A DNA stretch of 43,666 nt from Teratosphaeria epicoccoides. Its lineage: Eukaryota > Ascomycota > Dothideomycetes > Mycosphaerellales > Teratosphaeriaceae. The stretch spans positions 1 through 43,666 of the forward strand of contig JADDMT010000189.1 of NCBI GenBank assembly GCA_021401465.1. Direction: 5' to 3'. Position 1 is the first letter of the stretch; the number at the start of each line of letters is the position of its first letter. Positions 1 to 10,369 of the stretch are shown in pieces. The notes under the pieces are model-generated. The model was not told the origin of the DNA. It saw nothing but the letters and a program-made list of their open reading frames with translations, and did not search any database. A program made the position numbers and the translations under genes.

Positions 1-1474
1 AGTATAGGCGTAGTTTGAAAAGCTGCTTTGAGTTTAGAGAAGGCCTTGCTCTAAGCCTCCTCCTAAGGCACTTTCCCTGGCTTTTTTCCTCGAACCGCGC
101 CCTTTGCGAGGGCCATGAGGGGAGCCATGATCTTCGAGTAAGATTGTATGAATCTGCGGTAGAAGTTAGTGAATCCTAGGAACACCTGCACTTCTCGGAG
201 GGTAGTCGGCTACAGCTACTCCGCAATTGCGGACACCCTTTAGTCATCTATGATGACTCCTTCCGTAGAGACGATGTATCCGAGAAACTTAATCCTATCT
301 GTCAGGAATGAGCACTTCTTTAGGTTCGCGTATAGAGCGAACTTGCGGAGCCGTTCGAGTACTATACTTAGATGCCAAATATGCTCCTCCTTCGAGTTAG
401 AATAGACTAGTATATCGTCTAAATATACTACGTAGCAGGTGTTAACGAGGCCGGCTAGGGCCTAGTTAATATACGCTTAGAACGTCGCTAGTACGTTAGT
501 TAAGCTAAACGGCATCACTATATACTCGAAGTGTCTATACCGCGTTCGGAATGTAGTCTTCTACTCGTCGCCCTTTCGGATCGGTATCCGGTAGTAGGCG
601 TCCTTCAAGTCGATAGACGAGAAGATGGCAGCGCGACTAAGGCGGTCAAGCGTCTCGCTAATAAGTGGTAGGGGGCAGTGGTTCTTCTAGGTTACCGCGT
701 TAAGGCCCCTATAGTTAACGCATAGGCGGAGCGTGTTATCCTTCTTCGGGACGAACATAACTAACGCTCTAGCCTCGCTGTCGCTTCGTCGGATCCACGC
801 GTTCCTTTGCGCCTTGTAGAGGTAGTCTCGAAGTGTTTCGAGCTGCAATTCCGACATAGGGTACAGAGGTCGATGCGGAGGATTGTAACCCTCCTTAAGG
901 TTAATCGCATGTTCCGCGTCTAGGGCCTAGGCATAGGCCGCAGCCTCTACGTCGAAAATATCGGCGTATTCCTCTAACTCAGGCGGAAGGGTAACGTTTT
1001 CCTTGACGTTCTGTATGCAGACCGCATACACGCATTAGACCTTCTTCATGTCCCTGTAGAAGCTATGTGCGTCACGCATCCGCACTGTAGGAACTTCGCC
1101 TATGGAGCCGTAGAACTAGTTGTCGGTAGCTCTATCAACAACGACTCCCTGCTTGTGGCGCTAAGGGCGGCCGAGCAGGAGCTCCTTATCAGGAACGTCT
1201 TTGGCGTAGAAGACTTCGTTAGTCTCGCACACTTCTCCCGAGGAGTCCGCGAGTTAGAGGCGCACGTTATACGCGCCTCGAGCCGCTGCGCCTTCGCCCT
1301 GAAAAGACTTCATAGTAGGTAGCAGGGCTCCTAGGATCGGCTTCAAACCGAGCCGTATGATTACCCTCTAGGGTATCACGTTAACCTCCGCAAGGTCATC
1401 TAACATACAGTCTACTAGCTCGAGCGAGCCATTAACTCGGACCGCGCCGGATAGGCGCCGCGCAGGCCACGAGT
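1..1474 (-). pseudogene. pol: Gypsy pol fragment: aspartic protease and reverse transcriptase
   Basis: Read on the minus strand, 240-425 gives a typical Gypsy RT core: VVYLDDILVYSNSKEEH, then a Lys/Cys-rich stretch and KFLGYIVS. The catalytic YLDD box is at about 414-425. The protease region lies around 1340-1470, where a DDLAEVNVI-like segment replaces the usual DSGA start. The frame is shared with gag. Stops are TAG/TAA of the kind RIP makes from TGG and CAA, so no functional polyprotein is expected. The family call is secure; the protease boundary is approximate. Confidence 0.85.
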
Positions 1475-2813
1475 CTACACTATTAGTGACAGACAGCTTA
1501 GATACCCGCGGTAGCTATTCGGTTGTCTCGGGCTTGTCCTTCTTTTGCCTCCCCTCCGGGGAGGTTTCGGACACCTTGCTTACCTTCTTCCTATCACTTC
1601 GTTTAGGACAGCGAGCCGCCTAGTAGTCCCTCGCTCCACAGATGTGGCAGCTACTCGGAGGCTTCTCGCCACCGTCTTTTAGCTTAGAGGGCTTGCTCCT
1701 CCGGAATGAACTACCGCGTTAGACGTAGCCCCTAGGGCGCTTGTAATAGCGGCCCTTCGGGGGGTCCTCGGGGCTTAGACGATTATTGTCCTTACCGCCC
1801 GATTTCCCATTTCGCTTCAAGGTGATTTCCATACGTGTCGCAAGGGACACGAGGTCTTGCCGAGTTGTCGGAAGTTCATGAAAAGTCATGATTATGTTCC
1901 GAAGATTGTCATCGAGTTTGACAAGCAAGTGCCGCACGCGTTGCGTCTCGGTATAGGGTAGCATCTGTCCCTCGAGCGTGGCGAGGTAGGTTGCGAAGCT
2001 AGAGGTTGTTTGTCCCTTCCCCTGCTTAGCCTTCTCGTACTCGACAGACACAGTAAGGGCGCGATTCCCCGGATCCTCGACCTAGTCGACACAGAACTAG
2101 CGAAAGTCCGCCTACGTATACATTCTATCGTGGACCCGCATAAGGTCATACTACTCATGCTAATTGTTGCGAGGTTCCTTATCCTCTTCGAGCTACATCA
2201 CACTGAAGGCGACTCGTTCGCCCTCTGTAGAATATCCGCGTAGGTTGAGCACAAAAACTGCCTCACATGCCTGCAAGAAAGTTCGAGCCTCCTTCAAGGT
2301 GTCTCCCTTAAACGGCTTCGGGTTGCGTGCGTTACGACTACCTCCTAGTTAGCCTACTATGGCCCCGAATTTAGGCACCAAGTTCGCGGGCATACGCGGA
2401 GGGTCTGCGCCTCCTAGTAAGTTGTCTTCGCGGGTCCCTAGCGTGAAATCTCGCTAGATTTCTTCGTCCGCTAGTTCGTTAGTACCGCTTATGGCGACGT
2501 CTTCGTCGTCCTCGCCGTTGTCGCTGCCAGGAGCGGTGCGGCTCTAGCTCTAGTTCGCAAGGCGGTTTGCGACCTAATCGACAATCATGGCTACGAGGGC
2601 CAGGTCGATAGTCGGGGTTAGCTGCGGTCCCTGTGCGGGGGGTCTATTGCCTAGTCCGCCGCGTAATTGTCCTCTAGCGGAACCGTCGCTCGATGCAGTG
2701 TCGCTCGCAGCGGGTACTTCTGCGGGCTAGTTACTCAGGCTAGCTTCGCCATCGCGGGCGCTCGGGATGGCGCTCGCTACGCGTTAGTTGCGAGTTCGTG
2801 GTACTCTAGACAT
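1475..2813 (-). pseudogene. gag: Gypsy gag (capsid and zinc knuckle), RIP-damaged
   Basis: The start codon is the ATG at 2813 on the minus strand, at the same place as the ATG at 15796 in copy 2. A segment of about 110 codons (1719-2051) is free of stops and contains a retrotransposon-gag-like stretch (FATYLATLEGQMLPYTET, then VRHLLVKLDD). The CCHC zinc knuckle lies at about 1608-1649 and reads C-X2-C-X4-Y-X4-C: the histidine is now tyrosine, as expected from CAC to TAC. The frame from 2813 to the knuckle is unbroken by indels (388 codons). Upstream is the primer-binding region (2814-2889), where I could not identify the tRNA. Confidence 0.85.
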
Positions 2814-2889
2814 ATCGTAGTATTCTCTGCTAGACTGCAAAGCAGGGGGGAGAAAGCAGAACTAATATAGATGTATGTGCTATATAATA

Positions 2890-3222
2890 TGAAAATATCT
2901 CGCAGTGTGACAGAGTAATCCGACCTTTTAGTAGGTACAAGACAGCGCTGCTTTCTGCTTATCGCAGAGGTGGCGCTAAGGGTACTTATAACCCCCGACG
3001 CTCCTTAATTAGGGAAAGCATGTCCGAGCCTAACCCCATAGGGGTACCGTAGGGTCAGCGACGTAGGGGCGTCCTACGTCGACAACTGATCCCACTCGGA
3101 CGACATACGAGCTAACGTATGTACGAAGGACCCCCTTGCCATATGTGGCAGGGTCACTGCATGCCAAGGGCGGCCATTAGAACCCATGCGGTTCAAATGG
3201 TCCCCTAGTATCAACCGTATCA
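2890..3222 (-). repeat. 5' LTR of Gypsy copy 1 (333 bp)
   Basis: On the plus strand it starts TGAAAATATC and ends ACCGTATCA, so it has TG...CA ends. It matches 7649-7981 (also 333 bp) and the split LTR 15873-16631. The right-hand flank begins at 3223. The other end of the element is outside the window, so no target duplication can be tested. Confidence 0.85.
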
Positions 3223-3419
3223 GCTCCTAGCACGCAGTTCTTCTAGCTAGCGCTAGTAGACTTAACGACTTAGCTACTTAGCTAACCCGTGCCGTAGTTG
3301 AACATGATGCTAATCAGGGTAGGCGACATGATAACTCCTTTGTAGATCTTGTTACGAAGCTTAGCTAGGAGCTAGAAACACAACTAGTTAGCATATGTAT
3401 GTATGATTAGTCAGAATCG

Positions 3420-4892
3420 CGGCTACTAACCTTAAGAAAGGGAAACTCGTGTTTAGCGATAATGGCTGCGAGCTTCTTTTTGACAGCAGGCACGTCGCTA
3501 AGAGGTAGATACTTAGTAAGTTCTCAAGAAAGTCATGAATTGCTGCCTACTACGGCTAGAAGCAGGTCTTCTACCTATGTGCATAACTACTTATTAGTCA
3601 TGCCGCAGGATTAGTAGTTAGTGCTACTAGCCAAAAGTCTCTCATCGCATGCACATCTCTCTGCTAGCTAGCGTCTAGGTAGCTAGCTAGCTTATCTACC
3701 TCGCATATTTACTGCCCTTTCTGTAGAGCCTTCGCTACCTGTCGTTCTAGCGTACGTCTCTCTATGCGCGACAATTCCCGTTTAACTTGATTAAGAGATA
3801 TCGTAACTATGGGCTTGATGAGGAGAGTATATAAGAGCTCGACCTAGAAACCCCTCTGCCTAGGAGTAGTACTACTAATCTTGCTATTAAGCTATTCACG
3901 CTACGCTATGTCGACTTTGACCTCTAACGCCGCGGTTAGATAGCTGACACGGGTTCTTGCTCGCTCGACGAATAAGCCGTAGAGAGCAGTTAACTAATCC
4001 GTCAGGTAGTAGGTCAGAAAGTCTGCGTAGAGAGACACCTTACTTACTACACTAGGCTTAGCGAAGAAAGCAAGCATAGATCTCCGCGCCCTCGCCAATT
4101 CGTCCTAGCTAGCGATCATGGTGTACTGCGTGATTAGACGGTCAAAGCTAGGACTTAGTAGGGCAGGGTGCTAAACATTCTGAATGCGCGATAGCAATAA
4201 GGCCTAGTCTCTTATAGTGTACTCTCGATCGGCCATAGAAGTAGCCTCGCTTAGTTAGTGCAAGAGTAGCTGCTAGCTAGGAGCAGGCTCCTTCTAATCT
4301 AAGATCAGCTAGCTGTTGTTACTAACTAGCTCGCGTAGCTAGCGGATTAGCCCTAAATAGACCCGTAGCTCGAACATCTCTAGCACGCCCTTTGTAAATA
4401 CTATCTAAAAGCCGTCAGGGCATCTAGTAGCCTGCTTGATGCTAGCTATAGGGGTACGACCGAGCCTCGCCTAGATAAAGCGCTACAAGTCTACGCTTCC
4501 CTAGTAGTCCCGCATAGTACTAAAGATTAGTTAGTAACAGTATTGCCTCTAAGGCCTAGCTATAACACATACTACTAGCTCTTATCTAGCATCTTAGCAC
4601 AGAAGTCTAGGAAGTATACACTATCTAGCGCAGCTAGCTTTGCACTCGCTAGGAGCCTAATCAGGCTACCGCTACATGCGACGTCGAGTACCTTGTGCCT
4701 AGCTCGATGCTCTACCTAAGGGGCGTAGTTAACGAGATCCTCGTAGGCATTAAAGTCCGGATATGCCTTCTGTAGCGCGACAGCGGCTTCTAATACCTAG
4801 ACGGTATCGCGGACGTAGTCGGCCGCGAACTTAGCGTGCTTAGAACCTACACTAATCGCTAGCTCTAGGTCTAGGGTCAGATTTGTCGACAT
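3420..4892 (-). pseudogene. Unidentified RIP-damaged gene, divergent from the MYND gene
   Basis: The minus strand from an ATG at 4892 is open except for TAG codons through about 100 residues (an acidic start MSTNLTLDLEL, then a helical stretch). After one frame change near 4450-4550, another 200-plus residues read coherently, including RCPDGFW and a Lys/Arg-rich helix near the end. The frame change may be a lost intron. If TAG is read as the original Trp, the product would be about 450-500 aa and rich in Leu, Ala and Trp. I see no RT, integrase, transposase or zinc motif. It could be captured cargo, a gene of an unknown element, or a RIP-killed host gene. The 3' limit is approximate. Confidence 0.4.
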
Positions 4893-5143
4893 AGTAGGTT
4901 TAGATTCTACTAGCGCGTCAGTTTATAGTCTCGTCATACGAGCATATAATGCTTACATGCTGTAGTGTTATTAGTATGCTAGTATCTGTATAGATGCTAA
5001 AGAAGAAGCCAAGTACTAGATGAGGTAGTTGTTTAAAAGAAAGAAGTTTAGAGTACTAAGCTTCTTTTGTATTTTAGCAGCTATAGGTCATGTGCTCTAC
5101 ATAGTCGCTAACCGCACACGTTACATTGTCACATTATTAGCTT

Positions 5144-5225
5144 CTGCCTGAAAAATGACCAGAAATAGAAGGCACATGACGCTGCTGCCTGAAAAATGGC
5201 CAGAAATAGAAGGCACGCGACGCTG
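5144..5225. repeat. 41-bp tandem direct repeat (2 copies)
   Basis: Two adjacent 41-bp units (5144-5184 and 5185-5225) start CTGCCTGAAAAATG and end GACGCTG, differing at only a few transition sites. Related CTGCCT / AGGCAG words recur at 5254 and 5305-5320, where CTGCCTTAAAAGGCAG is an inverted repeat. The tract lies in the roughly 800-bp gap between the two divergent damaged genes and retains more CCA/TGG than its surroundings. Confidence 0.75.
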
Positions 5226-5699
5226 TCACAGATTCGGTTGTATATTACACACTGCTGCCTAGGCACATGACTAAATGAAGAAGGCATAATATCAGGCGAT
5301 TCTGCCTTAAAAGGCAGTAAAAAATGATCCTCGTAGTTACGACCTACAGACCTTATCTACTACTATACGGAGGCATTAGGAATAGTAGCAACTACGACAT
5401 AGTTATACTAACGCTAGCTCGACGGCGGCATGTGCACTTAGCAGACACAGCTGCATAGGATAGATGTCGCCATGTTTGCTGCTTCTTTGTTAAGAGCGAT
5501 AACTACCTACATGTAGCACATAGCGGCACGTAGTAGCTAACTAATCTAGACGGTAGTTACGAGGGCCTCATGTGCGCTAGCTAGGCGGTAGCACGTGTAC
5601 TTAGCAGCAAGAGATATCTATATCTACTACTACTCTTCTACTTTAACTCTTTACCGATTACATCAACTAACTTCGAAGACTTGCCCGATACACATAAGT

Positions 5700-6725
5700 A
5701 GCAGTAACATCAATTAACCCTCTATCTTACTATTTGAGACAATAGCTAGCATAGTCGCTTAATGCGCCAATTGTGGCATCGACAGCCTGCTTAAGATGTG
5801 CCCATGTCAGGCAGTAGCCTACTACAGCAAGAATTGCCAGATAATCGACTAGCATAACAACTACAAGGACAGCTACGCTAGGCAGCTAACCTGGAATAGG
5901 AATAAGTATGCAGTTAACCCTGAGATATAACGACTAGTCACTAACTTCATGTTTACTAGACGCGTTAAAATCCTGCCGTTTAAGAAGATCTTTAAAGGGG
6001 AGGACATAGCGAGTCGCGCGACAAGGGAGTAGGCTAACAGTATACTGCCCCTAATTACGAACAAGGTGTTTAGAGTCCTACTTACTAGACCGCTAGGTGT
6101 ACATGAGCTTTTCTTTAGCAGGCTAATCGTCGTCAGTTACAATGGGACCCCTAACGCCCCTTAGATGAGTTTTAGGGGGGTCCGTGTGTTTAGGAGCAAA
6201 AGGAATAGGAAGGTCGTCTTTATTGTAATAAAGACGGAAGACGCTAATTAGTCAGGCTAAAAGAAGGTTAATGTCGAGTACAAGACAGAAGACTAGTACA
6301 CCTAGGCATTCTACTAAGGCCTGTAGAATACATACGACATAGAGCTATTATACGACGAGTTCTCTCTATAGTTTAGATAGTGTCTACAGGGCGAGTTTAG
6401 CGATGTTGTTGTAGAAGCCCGCAACAACTTAGCTACTTTGAATAGCATAATGAACAAGCTGTTTATCGTCTAGTACTACGTGCAGAGGAACGAGATGCGC
6501 TAATAAGTGCATATGTGCATCTCGACACATGTTTCTAAGGCCATAGTAGGCTAGCGAGCAGGCAGGCGTAAAGACATAGTAGTATTCTAAACAGGGGTCT
6601 AGCTATGGTTCCTGAAGTCTAGCGAGCTAGCGGAGATAGTATTACTTATGGTTTACTTGTTTCTTAGCTCCTGTAAGACTAGCATGCTAGTAAGAGCTAT
6701 AGTCCCTACTGATTTGATACGGTAA
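5700..6725 (+). pseudogene. RIP-damaged gene with N-terminal MYND-type zinc finger
   Basis: From 5763 the plus strand stays in a single frame for 320 codons to a TAA at 6723-6725; the interruptions inside are TAG/TAA codons explainable from TGG and CAA. The first 38 codons (5763-5876) read as a MYND finger: C-X2-C, then CPC, then a Y-Y-S-X2-C-Q-X3-W block and a final Tyr where the last Cys is expected. Two expected Cys positions are Tyr (TGC to TAC), which is the RIP signature. The rest is basic, then Trp/Tyr-rich, with no second domain I recognise. MYND fingers usually bind proline-rich partner peptides; any role here is unknown. The start codon is not resolved and may lie near 5700. Confidence 0.6.
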
Positions 6726-7169
6726 TAGCAGGTAGATGTGATTCGACAGTAGCATATTTTGGTCGTAGTAGCTGCTTAGCTGCTACTAACATAGCAGGCA
6801 GGTATGTATGTATTTACCGGAATTTAGATGACATTAATGCGGACCTCTGCAGTTTCGTGTACTCTAAGCAGTTCGTACTCTACATGACTATTATAGCTAC
6901 TCGGCTGCCTTGACTTCAGTTTCTAGCAGTCAAGAAGTATACGTCAGAGGAGCATACGAGTATAGGTAAGTAGCGATCGAGTAGAAAGCCGTTAAATAAG
7001 CATGCCTACGAGTAGGCATGAGTAGGAAGGCTAACGAGCCCGTGAATCGAGTGGCTAGGAGTAGGGCCGAGTAGGCCGAGCTAGTAAGATACTGCTAGTA
7101 TACTACTAGCACCTACTTAGCTAACTTAGCTCTACTCGGTCTACTCTTTGTACTTCGTACTGCTTAGGG
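6726..7169. other. Non-coding RIP-damaged spacer with a palindrome
   Basis: I see no coherent frame here. A perfect inverted repeat, CATGCCTAC-GA-GTAGGCATG, occupies 7001-7020. Several GAGTAGG and CTACTCG words (about 7010-7150) lie in inverted order around it, so the tract could form a larger imperfect hairpin. Origin unknown. Confidence 0.4.
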
Positions 7170-7648
7170 GTTAGGTTTTCAAGATGTAAGGTTTGTCAGA
7201 CCCTTCTAGATACGCGACGTAATAGGCTTGCAGGCATACTAGCTATTATTGCTATCGTCGTATTATGTGCATAATGTCTTCTACGTATCTCTACTTAAAC
7301 TATAGGTATAGCGTAAGGGCGAAGAGCCTGCGGACCTAATGCTAGTAGCAGAAGAGAACAAAGAGTAGGAAGTCGAGGGTATTAAGGACAGTATGCGGCA
7401 TAAGGGCGTACGTACTATCTAGTAAGGTTAGAAAGGATACCTACCTAAGTACACATAATAGGTTCTAGCTAGAGACTACAAGAACGCTCTAGAAGCTATT
7501 CGTGAATTCGAAGAGTAGAGGAGGTATAAGCAGGGCTTAAGAAGGTCGATTCGTAGGAAGATAAGAGTTTTAGAGCAGAATTCTTGACACGTGTATGTAG
7601 CGCATAACGCGCAAAGTAATAACAAGAAGCAAAGGCCCTACTTATATA
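7170..7648 (+). pseudogene. pol: Gypsy pol 3' end (integrase tail and chromodomain), truncated
   Basis: This plus-strand fragment matches the minus-strand pol end of copy 2 (about 10370-10840). With TAG read as Trp it gives an integrase C-terminal GPF...HNVFYVSLLKLW segment, then a chromodomain (EVEGIKDS at the start, GWKGYLPKYTWW in the middle, ALEAIREFEEW at the end), and it stops at LEQNS. Chromodomains of this type guide integration to modified histones. It ends where the LTR at 7649 begins and lies inverted to that element, so it is a separate, older fragment. Confidence 0.75.
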
Positions 7649-7981
7649 TGAAAATATCTCGTAGTATAACAGAGTAATCCGACCTTTTAATAGGTACAAG
7701 ATAGCGCTACTTTCTGCTTATTGCAGAGGTAGCGCTAGAGGTGCTTATAACCCCTAACGCCCCTTAATTAGGGAAAGCATGTCTAAGCCTAACCCTATAG
7801 GGGTACTATAGGGTTAGCGATATAGGGGCATCCTATGTCAAACATTAATCCTACTTAGATAACATATAAGCTAACATATGTACGAAGGACCTCCTTACTA
7901 TGTGTAGTAGGGTTACTACATGCTAAGGGCGGGCATCAGAACCTATGCGGCTCTAATAGCCCCCTAGTATCAACCTTATTA
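7649..7981 (-). repeat. 3' LTR of Gypsy copy 2 (333 bp)
   Basis: Same length and ends as the LTR at 2890-3222, with TCA decayed to TTA at 7979-7981. It differs from that LTR mostly by C-to-T and G-to-A changes. Confidence 0.85.
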
Positions 7982-7995
7982 CTGCCCCTCCTCCT
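7982..7995 (-). other. Polypurine tract of Gypsy copy 2
   Basis: On the minus strand the 14 bases before the 3' LTR are AGGAGGAGGGGCAG, a normal plus-strand priming site for Gypsy elements. It fixes the element's orientation and its LTR boundary. Confidence 0.75.
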
Positions 7996-8616
7996 ATAAG
8001 GATGTCCCTAGCCTTACTAAGTAATACACGCGGAATATATAGGGTACGGGATATAGCACACTTATACTACGCAAGAGTAAATAGGTAGATAGCCTATACA
8101 ACATGTGTCATGCGTATACCTTAATACCTTCGTAGCGAGTACAGGGCGGAGGCTACTAACTTGGGCGGGTTTTAATCTGTTACATGTTAGGTAGCTTCGT
8201 AACACCTTTGCTTTACATACAGATTAAGATATTAGGAAACTACGAGTACGTACTTTAGTTAATCTTTGAAATAGTAGGGCGAGCATGCGCGCTAGCCTCG
8301 CTAAGTAGCTTAGCTGTCCCTATTTAGTCGTAACTATGAAGAATATGTCGTAGAACCTTAGGGTAGTAGGAATGTACGCGGATACTCTACGCGTACTACT
8401 TGAAACGGCAGGAGCGCGCTCCTAGCGCGGGTCTCGCTACATTTTCATGCTAGTAGACTAGCATGAGTGTAGTTAGCGCACATGCGTAACGGCCGCGTTA
8501 TCTGTTCTTGCATTCTTTAGTCCCCTTGTAAGTTAACTAAAGGTAGGTACTCTGCGCATGTAGTTTAAGTTACTAGCTTAACGGTTGCAGTAGGTAACAG
8601 GGGGGCTGTCAGAGAG

Positions 8617-8624
8617 TATAAAAA
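8617..8624 (+). promoter_or_regulatory. TATA box for the antisense accessory gene
   Basis: TATAAAAA lies about 88 bp before the ATG at 8705, followed by a pyrimidine-rich leader (CTTCTTTACTTTCC) typical of fungal 5' regions. It points along the plus strand, opposite to the host retrotransposon. The stretch 7996-8616 to its left has no other recognisable gene. Confidence 0.5.
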
Positions 8625-8704
8625 CTTCTTTACTTTCCTAAACTTCCTGTTCTAAAACACTAACATTAACCTCCGCTTCTATTTCGCTTAGCTTGCGCCT
8701 CGCC

Positions 8705-10299
8705 ATGTCTGCGGGTCTTAACTAGAGCTCCTTCTTCTTCAATTAATTAATCAAGATTAATCGACTTATCTTAGTAATAATAGCTTATATGCTACAGACT
8801 AAGTTCGACGCTACTCGCTCTGCCCGCGACTGTTACTTATGTCGACAATGCCTTGACAACCTTAGTAGCCAAGCTACATACATCTCTCCTCTACGTGTTA
8901 GTAAGGCGTCCCCTACCCGCGAGGTATGCGTAGCTTGTACTAACTAAAGCGTAGCTAAGATCTACGTTAGCGGAATTCGATAAGAGTAGTGTCTACTACA
9001 ATTATGTTAACTGTAATAGCAAGCATCAAAAATGCTAAGACCTCCCTAAAGAGGTGTATAGTGAGTATAACTAGCTCTACTGTAACATTAATAACTTCTA
9101 GAGTACACGTAACAAGGGGGTTGCTAAAGGTACTCCGACTATAAACAGGCTACAAGCTAAGTACCGCGAGGTACTCGCCTACCTGCTTAGCGCCCTCTTG
9201 TGCTTTACCTGCGACTACTAACCGTTCTTACGGCAGTGTTCGCTTCGACTCTCTGCTAACAGGCGAAAACGTTTGTCTAGGTCTAATCGTAGACTTAGTC
9301 TAGAAGATCTTAAAGGTGCTAACTATTAGGGTCGAAACCTTCGCTATAGTACGCATGTAGTATAGGTACCCTCTAAGGATAAATACTGACTTTCTCCGCT
9401 AGGCTAACGTTAGCGTTAAGAAATATCCGACTAGCTACTAGCGTTAGCAACTTAGGGCCCTTGCCTCTATTAACGATGACTTTAAGACGCAGATAATCCG
9501 CAAGAAGGTTATCAAGCAATTCACTATTCCCGCTACTAAGGCTACGCCCTAGCGCTATACTGAGAGGCAGCCTGCCTCTAAGCTAGTCCTAAGGACTAAG
9601 CCGTAAGTTACTTACTTAAATCCTGTCGCGTACGTATAGCTAACACATTATAGCGCCACTACCTACGCCGCCTCGACGCTACTGTCTAAGAAGAAGAAGA
9701 AGGCTAGGGCTAAAATTAAGGTTAGCGACAAGGAAACTAAACCTTCCCTGCTTGTAATCTACACTACGTCCGCCAAGATGCTAAGGTATAAGCCTCTAGG
9801 CCAGATCTTTGAGGATAAGGAGGATGACAACATCTAGGATACCTTTAGTCCTAACGTGATCCCTTTGCGCTATAGTGTCGCCATACTAGTTACGCCTAAG
9901 GGAGACACTAAGTCCGATGATGTAGTTGACACTTGTATTAAGAAGCGCAAGATGATCTTAAGGGCCGAGCGTAACAGCCGCAAGCGCGCCTAAGTCTCTT
10001 CGCCTTCTAATGCTAAGGATGAGGTAGTTGTTACGACTAGGCGCAGTAAGGATGTCGCTAGCTCTCTAGCTACTATAGGCTCTAAAGACGAGCTCCCTCG
10101 CAACCTACAGAAGAAGATGCTAGCCTCTCTTTATAGCGTTACTACTCCTGTCATTTATAGTCGCTTCGGGGTGTTTAGTAGACCCCGTGTAGGTAGGTAG
10201 TCCCTAGCGGACCGTAACAAGAAAGACTCTTCTACTTCGGGTTTAGTTAGGAAGCTCTCGACTAGTAGTCGCTAAGCATTAGCTACGAAGCTAATCTAA
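8705..10299 (+). pseudogene. Antisense accessory gene inside the Gypsy element (unknown, Cys-rich then Lys/Ser-rich)
   Basis: It runs against the retrotransposon between pol and the 3' LTR. From the ATG at 8705 an N-terminal part contains CYLCRQCLDNL and EVCVACTN, suggesting a metal-binding module. A middle part (about 8990-9360) in another frame has YVNCNSKHQKC and LLCFTCDY. From about 9690 to a TAA at 10297-10299 one frame is kept, broken only by TAG and by TAA (former CAA); this part is Lys/Arg/Ser-rich (RAERNSRKRA). The change of frame between parts is probably an intron. Size before damage would be about 500 aa. I recognise no family; a nucleic-acid-binding role is a guess from composition. 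Confidence 0.5.
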
Positions 10300-10369
10300 G
10301 CATGTCTCTTGTTCTCCTTAGGTTTTTTCTAGGTATGCCTTTAGGCATTATGATGTATAAGTAGGGCGT

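Larger units (their letters stand above)
1..3222 (-). mobile_element. Ty3/Gypsy retrotransposon, copy 1 (3' part beyond the window)
   Basis: A minus-strand Gypsy element enters from the left edge: reverse transcriptase and protease lie nearest the edge, gag follows, and a 333-bp LTR ends at 3222. Positions 1-3200 match the copy at about 12570-16631 in the same order and orientation. Gag start (2813), zinc knuckle (1649) and the RT YLDD box (425) are all in one frame, so this family encodes a fused Gag-Pol. RIP damage is lighter than in copy 2: many CpA/TpG remain, and stops are mostly TAG at former Trp codons. Integrase, chromodomain and 3' LTR are outside the window. Confidence 0.9.

Noticed and set aside
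7649..7981. 3' LTR of the plus-strand chromodomain fragment
   Set aside because: Its orientation and the adjacent polypurine tract fit the minus-strand element to the right, not the fragment to the left.
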